A DNA stretch of 64,000 bases. It comes from Poseidonocella sedimentorum. Its GTDB lineage: Bacteria > Pseudomonadota > Alphaproteobacteria > Rhodobacterales > Rhodobacteraceae. The stretch spans positions 434,001 through 498,000 of the forward strand of contig NZ_FOYI01000001.1 in the NCBI RefSeq assembly GCF_900116005.1. The letters run 5' to 3'. The position numbers and the translations under genes are program-made. Positions 28,612 to 40,100 of the stretch are shown piece after piece; positions within the stretch are counted from its first letter, which is position 1; every line of letters begins with the position of its first letter. The notes below the pieces were generated by a model that was not told the DNA's origin, ran no database searches, and saw only the letters and a program-made list of their open reading frames with translations.

Positions 28612-29439
28612 ATGGCATCGCGCGCGATCTGGAAAGGGCAGCTTCGGCTGTCGCTCGTGTCGATCCCGGTGGAGATCCACTCGGCGCGCAAAAGCTCGTC
28701 GCGCGTCTCCTTCCGGCAGATCCACGGCCCGTCCGGCAAGCCGGTCCGCTACCAGAAAACGGTGCAGGGCGTGGGGCCGGTCGAGAGCGACGACATCATG
28801 AAGGGCTACGAGACCGACGACGGCGAATACATCCTTCTGGACAAGGACGAGATCGACGCGATCAAGCTGGAGACCAAGAAGACGCTGGAGCTGGTGCAAT
28901 TCGTCGACAGCGCCGAGATCGCGCCGATCTGGTTCGACCGGCCCTACTACGTCGTTCCCTCCGATGAGCTGGCCGAGGATGCCTATCGCGTGGTGCGCGA
29001 TGCGTTGCGCCAGACGAAGAAGGCCGGGCTGGGTCAGCTCACCATGCGCGGCAAGGAATACCTCTGCGCGATCCGCCCCTGCGGCGACGGGCTGCTGCTG
29101 GAGACGCTGCATTACCAGCAGGACATCCGCGACGCGGACCCGCTGTTCTCGGGCATCGAGGACGCGGCGAGCGATGAGGAGTTGCTCGAGGTCGCGACCC
29201 AGCTCATCGACAGGAAAACCGCGCCCTTCGACGCCTCGGCTTTCGAGGATCACTACGCCGCCGCCCTGCGCGATCTGATCGCGGCCAAGATGAAATCCAG
29301 CAAGACCCCCCGCGCCAAGGCCTCCGATGACGGCGAGAGCGGTGGGGGCGAGAACGTGGTCGATCTGATGGACGCGCTGAAAAAGAGCCTCAAGCAGAGC
29401 AGATCCGGCAAGACGACGCGCCGCAAGAAAGCCTCATGA
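28612..29439 (+). CDS. ku: Ku protein, non-homologous end joining
   Basis: A 275-residue prokaryotic Ku homologue that binds DNA ends as a homodimer and recruits LigD. The Ku core begins with 'RAIWKGQLRLSLVSIPVEIHSA' split across strands and includes 'KGYETDDGEYILLDKDEIDA' and 'GLGQLTMRGKEYLCAIRP'. A Lys/Arg-rich tail follows ('SGKTTRRKKAS'). The ATG has GGGGAGG upstream. The stop overlaps ligD (ATGA). An EcfG-like promoter suggests stress-phase expression. Confidence 0.95.
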   Translation: MASRAIWKGQLRLSLVSIPVEIHSARKSSSRVSFRQIHGPSGKPVRYQKTVQGVGPVESDDIMKGYETDDGEYILLDKDEIDAIKLETKKTLELVQFVDSAEIAPIWFDRPYYVVPSDELAEDAYRVVRDALRQTKKAGLGQLTMRGKEYLCAIRPCGDGLLLETLHYQQDIRDADPLFSGIEDAASDEELLEVATQLIDRKTAPFDASAFEDHYAAALRDLIAAKMKSSKTPRAKASDDGESGGGENVVDLMDALKKSLKQSRSGKTTRRKKAS

Positions 29440-31884
29440 GGTCGCTGGAGACCTATCGGACCAAGCGGGATTTCGATGTCACCCCCGAGCCCCGCGCAGA
29501 GCTCGTCGAGGCCGGCGGCGCGCGGCCCTCTTTCGTGGTGCAAAAGCATGATGCCCGCCGGTTGCACTTCGATTTCCGGCTGGAATGGGGCGGGGTGCTG
29601 CTCTCCTGGGCCGTGACCAAGGGCCCTTCGGCTGATCCGTCGCAAAAGCGCCTTGCGGTGCGGACCGAGGATCACCCGGTGTCCTACGGCGCGTTTGAGG
29701 GGACGATCCCGCGCGAGCAGTATGGCGGCGGCACAGTCATGCTCTGGGACAGCGGATGGTGGGAGCCACTGCACGATCCGGATGAGGGGGTGAGGCAAGG
29801 CAAGCTGCATTTCCGGCTGCACGGCGCGCGGATGCAGGGCGGCTGGGCGCTGGTGCGGATGCGCGGCAAGGGGCGCGAGAGCCGCGAGAACTGGCTGTTG
29901 ATCAAGGAACGGGACGATTTCGCCACGCGCTCGACCGACGGGCTGATCAAGACGCACCGCACCAGCGTGACCACCGGTCGCGCGATGCGCGCGATCCAGC
30001 GGGGTGATGCGGCGTTCCCGCCCGCGCCCCACGCCAAGCCGCTCCCGCGGTTCCGCAAGCTGCAACTGGCGACATTGCGCGACGCGCCGCCCGAGGGCGA
30101 GGTCTGGCAGCACGAGGCCAAGTTTGACGGCTACCGCTGCCTCATTGCCGTGGGCAAGGGCGGGGTGCGACTCTACTCGCGCAACGGCAAGGACTGGTCG
30201 GATCGGTTCGGCGCCCTCTGCGCGCCGGCGGCCTCGCTTGACTGTGCCTCTGCCCTCATCGACGGCGAGGTGATCGCCGGGGACGGGGGGCGGGGGCGGC
30301 GACTTCGGGGCGCTGCAGCAAGCGCTCAAAGACGGGGGGGCGCTGATCGCTTATGTGTTCGACCTGCTGGCCCTCGATGGCGCGGATCTGACGGGCAAAC
30401 CGCTGTCCCAGCGGCGCGCGGCGCTCGAAGCGCTGATGCAGGGCCAGCCGCCCCGCGGCCCCCTTCGGCTCAGCCCGGTGCTTGAGGGCAGCGGCGCCGA
30501 GGCGCTTGACGCCATCTGCGAGGCCGGCGGCGAGGGCATCATCTCCAAACGCATCGACGCGCCCTATCGCGGCGGGCGCAGCAAGAGCTGGATCAAGGCC
30601 AAGTGCATCCGCCGGGCCGAATTCGTCGTCGCCGGATGGTCGCCCTCGGATAAACGGGGCAGGGCGTTTTCTTCCCTCATCCTCGGCAGCTTCGAGGCTG
30701 GCGCGCTGGTCTACCGAGGCCGTGTCGGCAGCGGCTTCGACGGCGCGGAGCTTGACGCGCTCCATGCGGCCATGGCGCCGCTCGCGCGCAAGACCCCGCC
30801 CTTCAAGGGCGCGCTGCCCTCCGAAGCAGAGGGCGCCCGCTGGGTCACGCCGAAGCTCGTGGTCGAGGTGGACTACGCCGAATTCACCGGCGAGGGCCGG
30901 ATCCGCCATGGCGTCTACAAGGGGCGGCGCGAGGACAAGGAGGCCGAGACCGTGAGCGCAAGAGCCGAAGCCGACACCCAAACCGGCGATGACCGGACAA
31001 TCGCCGGCGTGCGCATCTCAAGCCCGGGCCGCACGGTCTATCCCGGGGCGGGGCTGACCAAGGGCGCCGTCGCCGAGCACTATGCCCGCGTGGCCGACCG
31101 GATGCTTGACCATGTGGCGGACCGCCCTCTGGCGCTGCTGCGCTGCCCGCAAGGGATTGAGGGCGAATGTTTTTTCCAGAAACACGCGGGCAAGGGATTT
31201 CCGGACGGGATCAAGACCCTGCCGATCGAGGAAAAGGACGGCGACACGGCCGACTACATGTATGCCGCCACGCGCGAAGGGCTTCTGGGCGCCGCGCAGA
31301 TGGGCACGCTGGAGGTCCATATCTGGGGCGCCCGGCGCGACCGGATCGAGCGCCCGGAGAGGTTGGTCTTTGATCTCGATCCCGATGAGGGGCTTGGCTT
31401 TGACGCGGTCAAACGGGCGGCGGAAGAGCTGCGCGCCGGGCTGGAGGCCTGCGGGCTGGAGGCCGCGCCGATGGTCACGGGCGGGAAGGGCGTGCATGTG
31501 ATCGTGCCGCTGCGGCGGATCAGCGGATGGGAGACGGTCAAGGTCTTCGCCAAGACCTTTGCCACCGTCCTCGCCGAGCGCCACCCGGAGCGCTACACCG
31601 CGTCGATTTCGAAGGCGAAACGCAAGGGCCGGATCTTCATCGACTGGCTGCGAAACGAGCGCGGCGCCACCGCGATCGCGCCCTATTCGCTGCGTGCGCG
31701 GCCCGGCGCTGCGGTGGCCGTGCCGGTGACATGGGCCGAACTCTCCGAGCTTGACCGGCCCGATGGGTTCCACGTCGATGACATGGACCCGCGCCTCGCG
31801 CGCCCCTGTCCGCTGCGCGCGGCCACGCCCCGCGGCATCGGCACCGAGGTTGTCGAGGCGCTGGAAGATTGGTCTCGCGGCTGA
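29436..31884 (+). pseudogene. ligD: DNA ligase D with a one-base frameshift
   Basis: A multifunctional end-joining enzyme: 3'-phosphoesterase domain (about residues 1-190; 'HDARRLHFDFRLE', 'AVTKGPS'), ATP-dependent ligase (nucleophile Lys in 'EAKFDGYRC') and polymerase/primase domain ('FDLDPDEGLGF', 'GGKGVHVIVPL'). The first frame runs from 29436 and the second, from about 30290 to 31884, is offset by one. Removing one G from the six-G run at 30285-30290 restores a continuous 815-residue protein reading 'EVIAGDGGGGGDFGALQQ'. Either a real inactivating or phase-variable mutation, or a sequencing error in a homopolymer. The two parts are otherwise intact. Confidence 0.85.
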
Positions 31885-31921
31885 CCGCCCACGGGGGGGG
31901 ACAAGCGGGCACGCTCCATCT

Positions 31922-33187
31922 CTACCGGTCAGGCGGCGTCCAATCGCTCTCGACGGACCTGCGGCGACTGAGCCGCAGTGCGAGCCCGATCGACACGCCC
32001 ACGCCGATCGCGACGGTCAGATCGATGACAACCGTCAGGACCATGGTGAGCAGCAGCAAGGCAAGATCGCTCCGCCGCCCCCGGGCATATTCGGGCCATT
32101 TGTGGGGCTCACTCATGTTCCACGCGGTAATGAGCAGGATCGCCGCCAGCGCCGGCATCGCGAGATATCCGGCGAGCGGGGCCGCCAGCATCATCATCAA
32201 CAGGATCGCAACCGCATGGATGAGCCCCGCGACGGGCGTCTTGCCGCCCGCGCGCACGTTTGTCGCGGTGCGCGCGATGGCCCCGGTTGCCGGCAGGCCG
32301 CCGAAGAGCGCCGAGCCGATATTCGCCGCCCCTTGCGCGGTCAGCTCGGCGTTCGGACGATGATTGCCGTCGATCATCCGGTCCGCCACCATGGCCGACA
32401 GGAGCGACTCGACGCCCGCAAGGAAGGCAATCACCAGCGCGGAGGGGAACAGCTCCAGCATCCGGGCCACGCTGATCTCCGGCAGGGACGGCATCGGAAG
32501 GCTCTGGGGCAGGGCGCCGAAGCGCGAGCCCAGGGTATCGACGGGCAGAGACAGGGCCGTCACGGCGAGAGAGCCAATTCCCACCGCCACGATGAGCCCC
32601 GGAAACCGCGGCGCCAGCCGCCGTAACAGGACGATGAGCGCGAGGGCGAGGCCGCCGATGAGAAAGGCCGGCGCGCTGAAGCTGTTCCTCGCGCCCCAGA
32701 GTACCGGGATTTTCTCCAGAAAATCAGCGGGGTCGTGATCGACAGTCAGGCCGAGAATGTCCTTGAGCTGGCTGGTCGCGATGATGATCGCGATCCCGAT
32801 GGTGAACCCGTTCACGACCGCTTCGGGGATATAAGCGATCAGGTTGCCCGCGCGTAACTGACCCGCGAGCAAGAGCAGGACCCCGGCCATCAGGGTGGCG
32901 AGGACGAGCCCGTCGTAGCCGTGCTCGGCGATGACACCGAAGACCACGACGATGAAGGCGCCGGTCGGCCCGCCGATCTGGACACGGCTGCCGCCGAGGG
33001 CGGAAATGAGAAAGCCCGCGACGATCGCGGTTATCAGCCCTTGCCCGGGATCCGCGCCCGAGGCGATCGCGATGGCGAGGCTGAGCGGCAGGGCGACCAT
33101 CGCAACGGTGATCCCCGCGATCAGGTCCGCCGCGAATTGCTGCGTGTCATAGGTCTTGAGGGTGGTCAGGATCTTTGGCTGTCTCAT
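31922..33187 (-). CDS. SulP-family inorganic anion transporter without STAS domain
   Basis: A 421-residue membrane protein of the SulP/SLC26 family with about 11-13 helices. Family signatures include 'DLIAGITVAMVALPLSLAIAIASG' across helix 1, 'GGSRVQIGGPTGAFIVVVFG' and 'GLPATGAIARTATNVRAGGKTP'. It ends shortly after the membrane domain, so the C-terminal STAS domain of most SulP proteins is missing. Substrate could be sulfate, bicarbonate or dicarboxylate. No partner carbonic anhydrase or STAS gene is adjacent. Confidence 0.88.
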   Translation of the reverse strand: MRQPKILTTLKTYDTQQFAADLIAGITVAMVALPLSLAIAIASGADPGQGLITAIVAGFLISALGGSRVQIGGPTGAFIVVVFGVIAEHGYDGLVLATLMAGVLLLLAGQLRAGNLIAYIPEAVVNGFTIGIAIIIATSQLKDILGLTVDHDPADFLEKIPVLWGARNSFSAPAFLIGGLALALIVLLRRLAPRFPGLIVAVGIGSLAVTALSLPVDTLGSRFGALPQSLPMPSLPEISVARMLELFPSALVIAFLAGVESLLSAMVADRMIDGNHRPNAELTAQGAANIGSALFGGLPATGAIARTATNVRAGGKTPVAGLIHAVAILLMMMLAAPLAGYLAMPALAAILLITAWNMSEPHKWPEYARGRRSDLALLLLTMVLTVVIDLTVAIGVGVSIGLALRLSRRRSVESDWTPPDR

Positions 33188-33456
33188 GAATTGGCGCCCG
33201 GCAAAATTTCCGAAATGTGCCCGGATGATCGGGGCATCCGCGCCCTATGGTTTGCATGGAACCGGGCTGGGGCTCCAGACCTAATGGACCTGCGGGCCGG
33301 GACTGCGGCAAATGGCCGTCCTTCGGCGCCGGGCGGGGGCCAGGCGCTCAAAATCCAAGCGACCGGAGCGTGTTCAGGTGCTTGAGGGGCCAAATGCCCG
33401 AGAGCGGGGGAGGGCGCGCACGAGGGCCCGCGCGCCCGAGGATCGGCGGTGCGCCC

Positions 33457-34098
33457 TCAGGAACGGCCGAGGGGCCTGCTGGCGCGGCGCCCCGCAAAGG
33501 CGAGGCCGCCCAGACCCGCAAGCGCCAGCGGCAAGGTCGCGGGCAGCGGGATCACCGTGGCGGCGTTCGCGCCGTAGACCACTGCGCCCACAAGCTCGCC
33601 GTCGAGACTTCCGATGTCCGTCATTGACCCGATCACGCCGCTATCGAAGATCAGGTGGACGACGGCAAACTCATCGGCCGTGAAGGAATTTACGCTCAAA
33701 TCATAGAGGATGCGCATCGTGTCTCCGACCGCATCAAAGGCGAAATCCAGCGCCGAGCCTTCCGCGAGAGCGCCCGACTCGTCGACGAAAAAGTCAAATG
33801 GGTCTGAGGCCGCGAGGATCGATTCATCGGCGTCGTCGTAGTCGAGATATGCGCCCATCTGGAACAACGCCAGATCGATCGCTTCGAAGGATTTGTTCCC
33901 GCTGCCGTCATCGCCGGCGACCACGTCAAGCAGGTCGGGCGAGGTATAAAACGGCGTCGCCGAGATCGCCACACTGTCCAGAGTCGCCGCCGAGGCGCCG
34001 CCAGCGATGCCAAGGGCGGCGATGGCGGGCAGCGCCAGACGTTCTGTAAAACGCCGCAAGCCGTTTATATAAAACGAATATTTTTCTGAAAAGACCAT
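33457..34098 (-). CDS. exported protein with VPLPA-type C-terminal sorting signal
   Basis: A 213-residue protein. Signal peptide at about residues 17-38 ('ALPAIAALGIAGGASA'), an acidic beta-rich middle part, and a C-terminal tripartite signal: 'VIPLPATLPLALAGLGGLAFAG' split as motif plus helix, then the basic 'RRASR'. This is the VPLPA-CTERM sorting signal of Rhodobacteraceae, processed by an exosortase/rhombosortase-like enzyme (none in the window). The ATG at 34098 has GGGAGAGG upstream. It starts 40 bases downstream of the giant RTX gene on the same strand and may be co-transcribed. Confidence 0.75.
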   Translation of the reverse strand: MVFSEKYSFYINGLRRFTERLALPAIAALGIAGGASAATLDSVAISATPFYTSPDLLDVVAGDDGSGNKSFEAIDLALFQMGAYLDYDDADESILAASDPFDFFVDESGALAEGSALDFAFDAVGDTMRILYDLSVNSFTADEFAVVHLIFDSGVIGSMTDIGSLDGELVGAVVYGANAATVIPLPATLPLALAGLGGLAFAGRRASRPLGRS

Positions 34099-34138
34099 CT
34101 GTTGCCCTCTCCCGTCATCATCAATATGCCGTTAACCT

Positions 34139-37100
34139 TTACACCAAAACGTCATATGCCCCAACGGCAATCTGGATGCTGTCTGTGTCCACATTGGCAC
34201 CGTTGATGTAGATCCGGTCGCCCTCCGCGCCGTGGGTGATGAGCACACCGGTGCGGATGTCGCGGACGCTGAAGCCGTGATCGGCCATGAGGATCGTGTC
34301 GTTTTCGGCGTCGAAGTCATAGATCACGTCGCGCTCGCGCACACCGTTGCGCAACTCGCTGCCGAAGACGAATGTGTCGCTTCCGCCGTTGCCGTAATAG
34401 CGATCGAGCGCGCCGCCGAATCCGAGGAAGACCTCGTCCGCATCCGTCCCCTGGAGCGCATCTCGCTGCTCGGTGCCGCGCAGTTCGATGACGCCTGGGC
34501 CCTCGTCGACATCCTCCACGGCGACCGTGATGGTCTGCTCGCTCGCCTCGCGACCGTCCGAAACCTGCACCCGGATCTCGTAGAGGTTGTTGCCATCCGC
34601 GTCGCCTGGTGCTTCGAAATCGGGCGCCGCCTTGAAGCTCAGCACGCCGGAGGTGGCCCCGATCTGGAAAAGGTCCGCATCCGCGCCCCCTGAAAGCGCA
34701 TAGAACAGGACCGGAGTGCCATCCGGGTCCGTGGCCTCCACCCGCCCGACCGAGGTCTGGTTCTCCTCCGCGACGAAGCCGCCGAGCGAGGTGATCTCGG
34801 GCGCGTCATTCACCCCCTCGATCTCGAAGGTCAGCGTCGCGACGTTGGAGGTTGCGTGGAAGAAGTCCTTCGCCTGCACCTGCAACTCGAAGCGCCCCTT
34901 CAGCCCTTCCGGCAGGAAGTCGAGCGCGGTGCCGTAGTCGATGGTCAGGGTGGTGCCGTCGATGCTGATCCCGCCGCCGAACAGCTCGAACGGGTCGATG
35001 TTGATCACCGGGAGCGGCGGGTTGATCGGCGGCAGGTCCGGATCGGGCAGGCTGGGCACAGCGGCGATGCTGAAGCTGCTCGCCGGCGCGTCCGGCGCGT
35101 CCGCGAAGGTGGACAGCCGCGAGACCGGCGCCGCCGCCGCGCTGCCGCTGGACGCCAGAGTGTAGCTGAGGGAGGCCGCGTCGTCATAGTCATCCGCGTC
35201 CGCGCCGAGTTCATCGAGTTCGATCTCCGCCGTGTTTTCGCTGGGGTTCAGGGACACGGTCGTGTTGGAGAGCACCGGCGCCGCGTTGGTGCCGTCCCCC
35301 GCATGCTGCCGCTCTTCGCTGGCGATGAAGTCGTTGGTCCGGGCCCCGAGCACGTGGATCTCGCCCGTCATGCCAGCAAGCTCGCTGGTGATGCGCAGAT
35401 ACGCCTCGGTTTCTGTTGCGGGATCGGCGTCGATGTCGGTGAAGATCAGGTCTTCGCGCTGCCCGGCGGCGAGCACGATCTGGTCCACCATGTCGTTTTC
35501 GGGGTCGTCGTCCTCAAGGATCGACGTGCCGACCTCGAAATCGGTGATTGTCGTCACGCCGCCCATGGCCAGGTCGATCATGAAGCGATCGGCGCCGAGC
35601 CCGCCCGTGAGCGTGTCGTTTCCTGCCTTGCCATTCAGGATGTCGTTCCCGTCGCCCCCGTCGAGGCTATCGTCGCCGGAGCCGCCATCAAGTTTGTCGT
35701 CGCCCTCGCCGCCGAACAGCCTGTCCACCCCGGCGCCGCCATGAAGATTGTCATCGCCCGCGCCGCCATCGACGGTATCATTGCCGTGCCCACCTTGCAG
35801 CAGGTCGTCCCCGGCGTCTCCAAAGAGAGCATCATCCCCGGCGCGGCCCTTGGCCCTGTCGTCGCCAGCGCCGAGCCGGATCGTGTTCGCGCCCCCGTGG
35901 CCTTCGACAAAGTCGTCCCCGGCGCCGGTCGTGAGGTTTGCGATGCGGTCTATCGTGAGTAACCGGCTCTCGCCGATGTCCTGCTCCGCCGTCATGCGGA
36001 GATCGACCGTCGCCGCCGTACCCCCGAGCACAAGCGTGTCGCGTCCGGTGCCGCCATCCACCTGGGCCCGGCCGAACGCCCCGAGGATCAGGACGTCATC
36101 GCCGTCATCCCCGAAGAGCTCATCGTCGCCGCCGTTCCCGTCGAGCAGATTGGCGCCCGCATCGCCGGCCAGCACATCCCGCGCGCCGGTGCCGCGCAGG
36201 TTCTCGATGCTGATCAACGTATCGCCCTCGGCTTCGCCGCCGGACGCGCTCTGTGCCCGCAGGTTGACCTCGACCCCGACGTCTCCGTCGAAGGCCGCGA
36301 GGTCCGATCCCTCGCCGCCGTCAAGATGGTCGCCGCCCGCGCCACCGATCAGCTCGTCATCCCCGCCTGCGCCGGCGAGGGTATCGTCGCCGCCGCGCCC
36401 GCGCAGCAGGTTGGCGGCGTGATCTCCCGTCAATGCGTCGCCCTCATCCGTGCCGCTGACACCCTCGAAATTGACATAGATGCCGCCCGCGGCAGTCCCG
36501 CCGCTGACCTGCGCCGCCGCGCTGCCCTTCAAGGTGATCTCGACGCCGCTTCCGCTGAAGTCGAGCATGTCAAAGCCGTCGTTGCCGTCGAAATTGTCCT
36601 CCGTGGATGCGGCGTGGAACAGGTCGTCGCCCGTGCTGCCGATGAAGGCCTCGACATTGCGGACATAGGAGAGCGCGGTCTGCACGGTGCCATCGTCCGC
36701 CAGCCACGTGGAGCTGACCGTCGCCTCGTAAGCTTCCCCAGCGTGGCTCCCATCGCCCTCGACCGTTCCCGCGTCTTCGGCCCGGACGATGATGCCGCGG
36801 TTGTTGGCGGAGAAGTCGACGGTGTCGGACTGGTTTGACCCGGCCAGAAGATCCGTGCCGGCCGAGCCGCGCAGCGTATCGTTGCCGTTTCCTCCGTTGA
36901 CGACGTCGTCGCCGTCCCCGCCATCGAGGACATCGGCGCCCCCCTGACCGAACAGAACATCATCGCCGGCCCCACCGGAGAGGAAGTTCACCCCGGCGTC
37001 GCCGGTGATGAGATCATCGTTCGGCCCGCCGATGACATGCTCGATGCTGGTGAGCGCGTAGGTCCGCTTGTGACCCGAGCCCTGATCGAGGACGGCCGTC

Positions 37101-40100
37101 CCCTCTGCGAGCGAGAGTGTGAGGGAGCCCATGAGCGCCGGCGCGATCACCGTTCGGCCGGTGATGTCGGGCCGTTCGGCCGCGAAACTCACCACATCGC
37201 CCACGAGCTTGCCGTCTTGGAACGGGCTTGTCATCCCGGCCGCAAGGCCCGAGACACCGCCATCCACCACGTCCGGAAGAACGTCGCTTCCGGCGCTTGA
37301 GATCGAGGCGAAAAGGATGTCGTCGCCCGCGCCGCCGTACAGGCTCTGCTGGCCAGCGCTGCCGTTGGCGACAAGCGTGTCGTCCCCGCCACGGCCCACC
37401 AGCAGGTCCGATCCCCCGCCATAAAGGTCGTAGTAGCCCATGAGGACATTGTCGTTCCCGTCGCCGTAGATTTCATCGTCGAGATTGCTGCCGATGACGT
37501 TTTCGATGCCGAAATACTGGTGGTATTGCGCCGCGCCTTCGGTGTTGTCGTTGTGATCGGTGTCTTCCAGATCGACGATCACACCCTTGGTTCCGGTGAA
37601 CACGCCGGCCTGCCCGCCAGAGAAGCTGATCGTGTCGGTGAATGCGGAGTTCGCGCTGGCATCGTCGGTCTGCTCGGCCTCGTCGGTCAATTCGCCGCTC
37701 GCGCCCTTGCTGCCGCCATAGACGATGAGCCGCGCGCTGCTTTCCCCGATGAAGATGATGTCGTTGCCGGACCCGCCTTCGGCAACTTCCCATGCCCCGC
37801 CCAAGGACAGATCGAGGATGTCATTGCCGCTGCCGCCAAAGAGTTTGTCTCCGTCCGAGCCCCCTGTGACAAGCTCGTCATTTCCTTCGTCGCCGTGGAA
37901 CTCGATGCTGCTGTCGTCATTCAGATCCCTGAGAGTATCGTCGCCCTTGCCGCCCTCGACGATGAGCGCGCGGACGTTGTTGACGAAAACGTCGTTGCGA
38001 GACCCGCCGATCACATGCTCGATGCCGCTCACTGTCACCCAGACCGGGCCTTCCGCGTCCTCATCCTGATCGGCATCGGCGTCCACGACAGACAGGTGCG
38101 AGCCGGTCATCCACCACGCCAGGCCGGTGGTCGTCGACAGATCGAGGACGTCGTAAGCCTCTTCATCGGGATGGTCGCTGTCGGCATGGATTTCGAAAAG
38201 GCTTTTGAGTATGAACCGGTTGGCGCCTTTGCCCCCGTATAGCGTGGGCCCGACAAGCGTCAGGTCGACGCCGCCTTCGATAGCCCCGCCCGGGCCGGCC
38301 CTGAAAACGTCATCGCCATCATGACCATGAATTTCGGTCAGGGTGGTGGGCCCGTTCACGATGATCTCGTCGTCGCCCATGCTGGCGATGATCGCCTCGA
38401 TATTGCGGTATTCATCCATCACCGAGCGATCGCCAACCACCCGCGTGACCGTCGCCTCCGCCGTGTTGACGACCACATGCCCACCGAGCATGCTCTGCTG
38501 GATGTTGAGCTTGGCGAAGGCGCCTTCGGTCGCGTGCACTGCGTCTGGATCGGGGTTCTGGTCGATTATCCGGGAGGCGTTCTCGATATCGGGCGCGTAG
38601 CTCAGGACATCGGCGAAATTCAATCGCCCGTCGCGGCCTCCATCAATCTTGTTGCCGGTATCCGGGCTGTCCTCACCGGTTTGCAACACGCCGTAAAAGA
38701 CGTCCGACCCGGCGCCTCCGATCGCGGTATCGCTGCCGCTGTCCATGATGATGGTATCGTTGTCCTCGCCGCCGTCGAGAACACTGCCATCGCCCCCCGA
38801 ACTGCGGATCAGATCGTTCCCGGCGCGGCCCTGGATGGTTTCGCTGCTGTTCATCGATCCGAAAAGCAGGTCGCGGCGCGCCGTATCGTCGAGCCCGATC
38901 AGGTTTTCCACGTCCACGATCACGTCCGTGGGGAAGAAACCGATCGCAACCATCTCCGCTGTGCGATTTCCGTCCGCGTCGAACGGCGTTTCTCCGAGGA
39001 ACACATGAACCCCCGAACTGGTTTGACCGGGATCGCCGCTGCGCAGGTCAGCCGTGTCGATCCCCTCTCCGCCGTCAAGCAGGTCTATATCCTTGCCGCC
39101 ATCGAGATAGTCGTCACCCTTCCCGCCAAAGAGGCGATCTTCGCCGCGGCGACCGACCAGCAGGTCATCTCCACCGCGCCCGCGCAACTCATTGTCGCGC
39201 TCATCGCCGAAGATGAAGTCAATCCCGCCGGTTCCGGACAGGTCAGGGCCGCTGCCGACGTTGATCAGGCTGTCGTGAAACACCTTGGCCTTCACCTGAT
39301 AGCCATCGAAAGACAGCATCGTCCTTTCGTCGAACGTCACGGTGTCAAACCCTTCGTCGACGCCGCCATCGATGTTGAGATCTTCGATGGTCAGGGTCTC
39401 GCCATCGTCTCCCTTTTCGAAGCGGTAGCTCGAAATCAGGCCGGCGTAGGAGACAACGACCATGCCTTTCGCGCGCAGCGTGTCATCGCCCGCACCGCCG
39501 ACAAAGACATCATAGACCGTGTCATTGGCGTCATCGGCCACGTCGCGCGTCAGGATATCCTGCCCGGCACCGCCGAGGATCACATCGATCTGGTCATTGC
39601 TGCGCCGCTCGATCCGGTCGTCTTCCGCGCCGCCGAGCACCACGCCGCCGGCTTCCCCCGCGGTCTTGTCGAGCTTTTGCGTCGCCTGATCCCAGAACTC
39701 CGATTTGCCTCTGAGCTTGTCCACATCGATGCCGAAATCCGCCGCGATGGCGCTCAATGGCGAGAACAGGTCCGGAGATGCAAGATCGCCATAGGGTTCG
39801 GGCGCAAACGGCAGCGGCGCGGACACAGCCCCGGGCTCGGGCGCATCGAGATCGAACCCGGAGATAACGTTGTCGATCTTGTAGTCAGCGTTGATTTTCG
39901 CTTCGATCTCGGGCTCGGACAGGCCTTTAAAATCGGGTATCTCCGCTTCGATATCCGAGATAAGCCCGTTGGCCGATGTGAGGATGCCCACATCCGGAAG
40001 CAGGGCGTCGAGCTCCTTGCTGACGGAGGAAATCAGCGCGTCGATACCCAGTTGCTCGATGATCGGATCGACAACCGGCGCGACGATGGAATCGTACACC

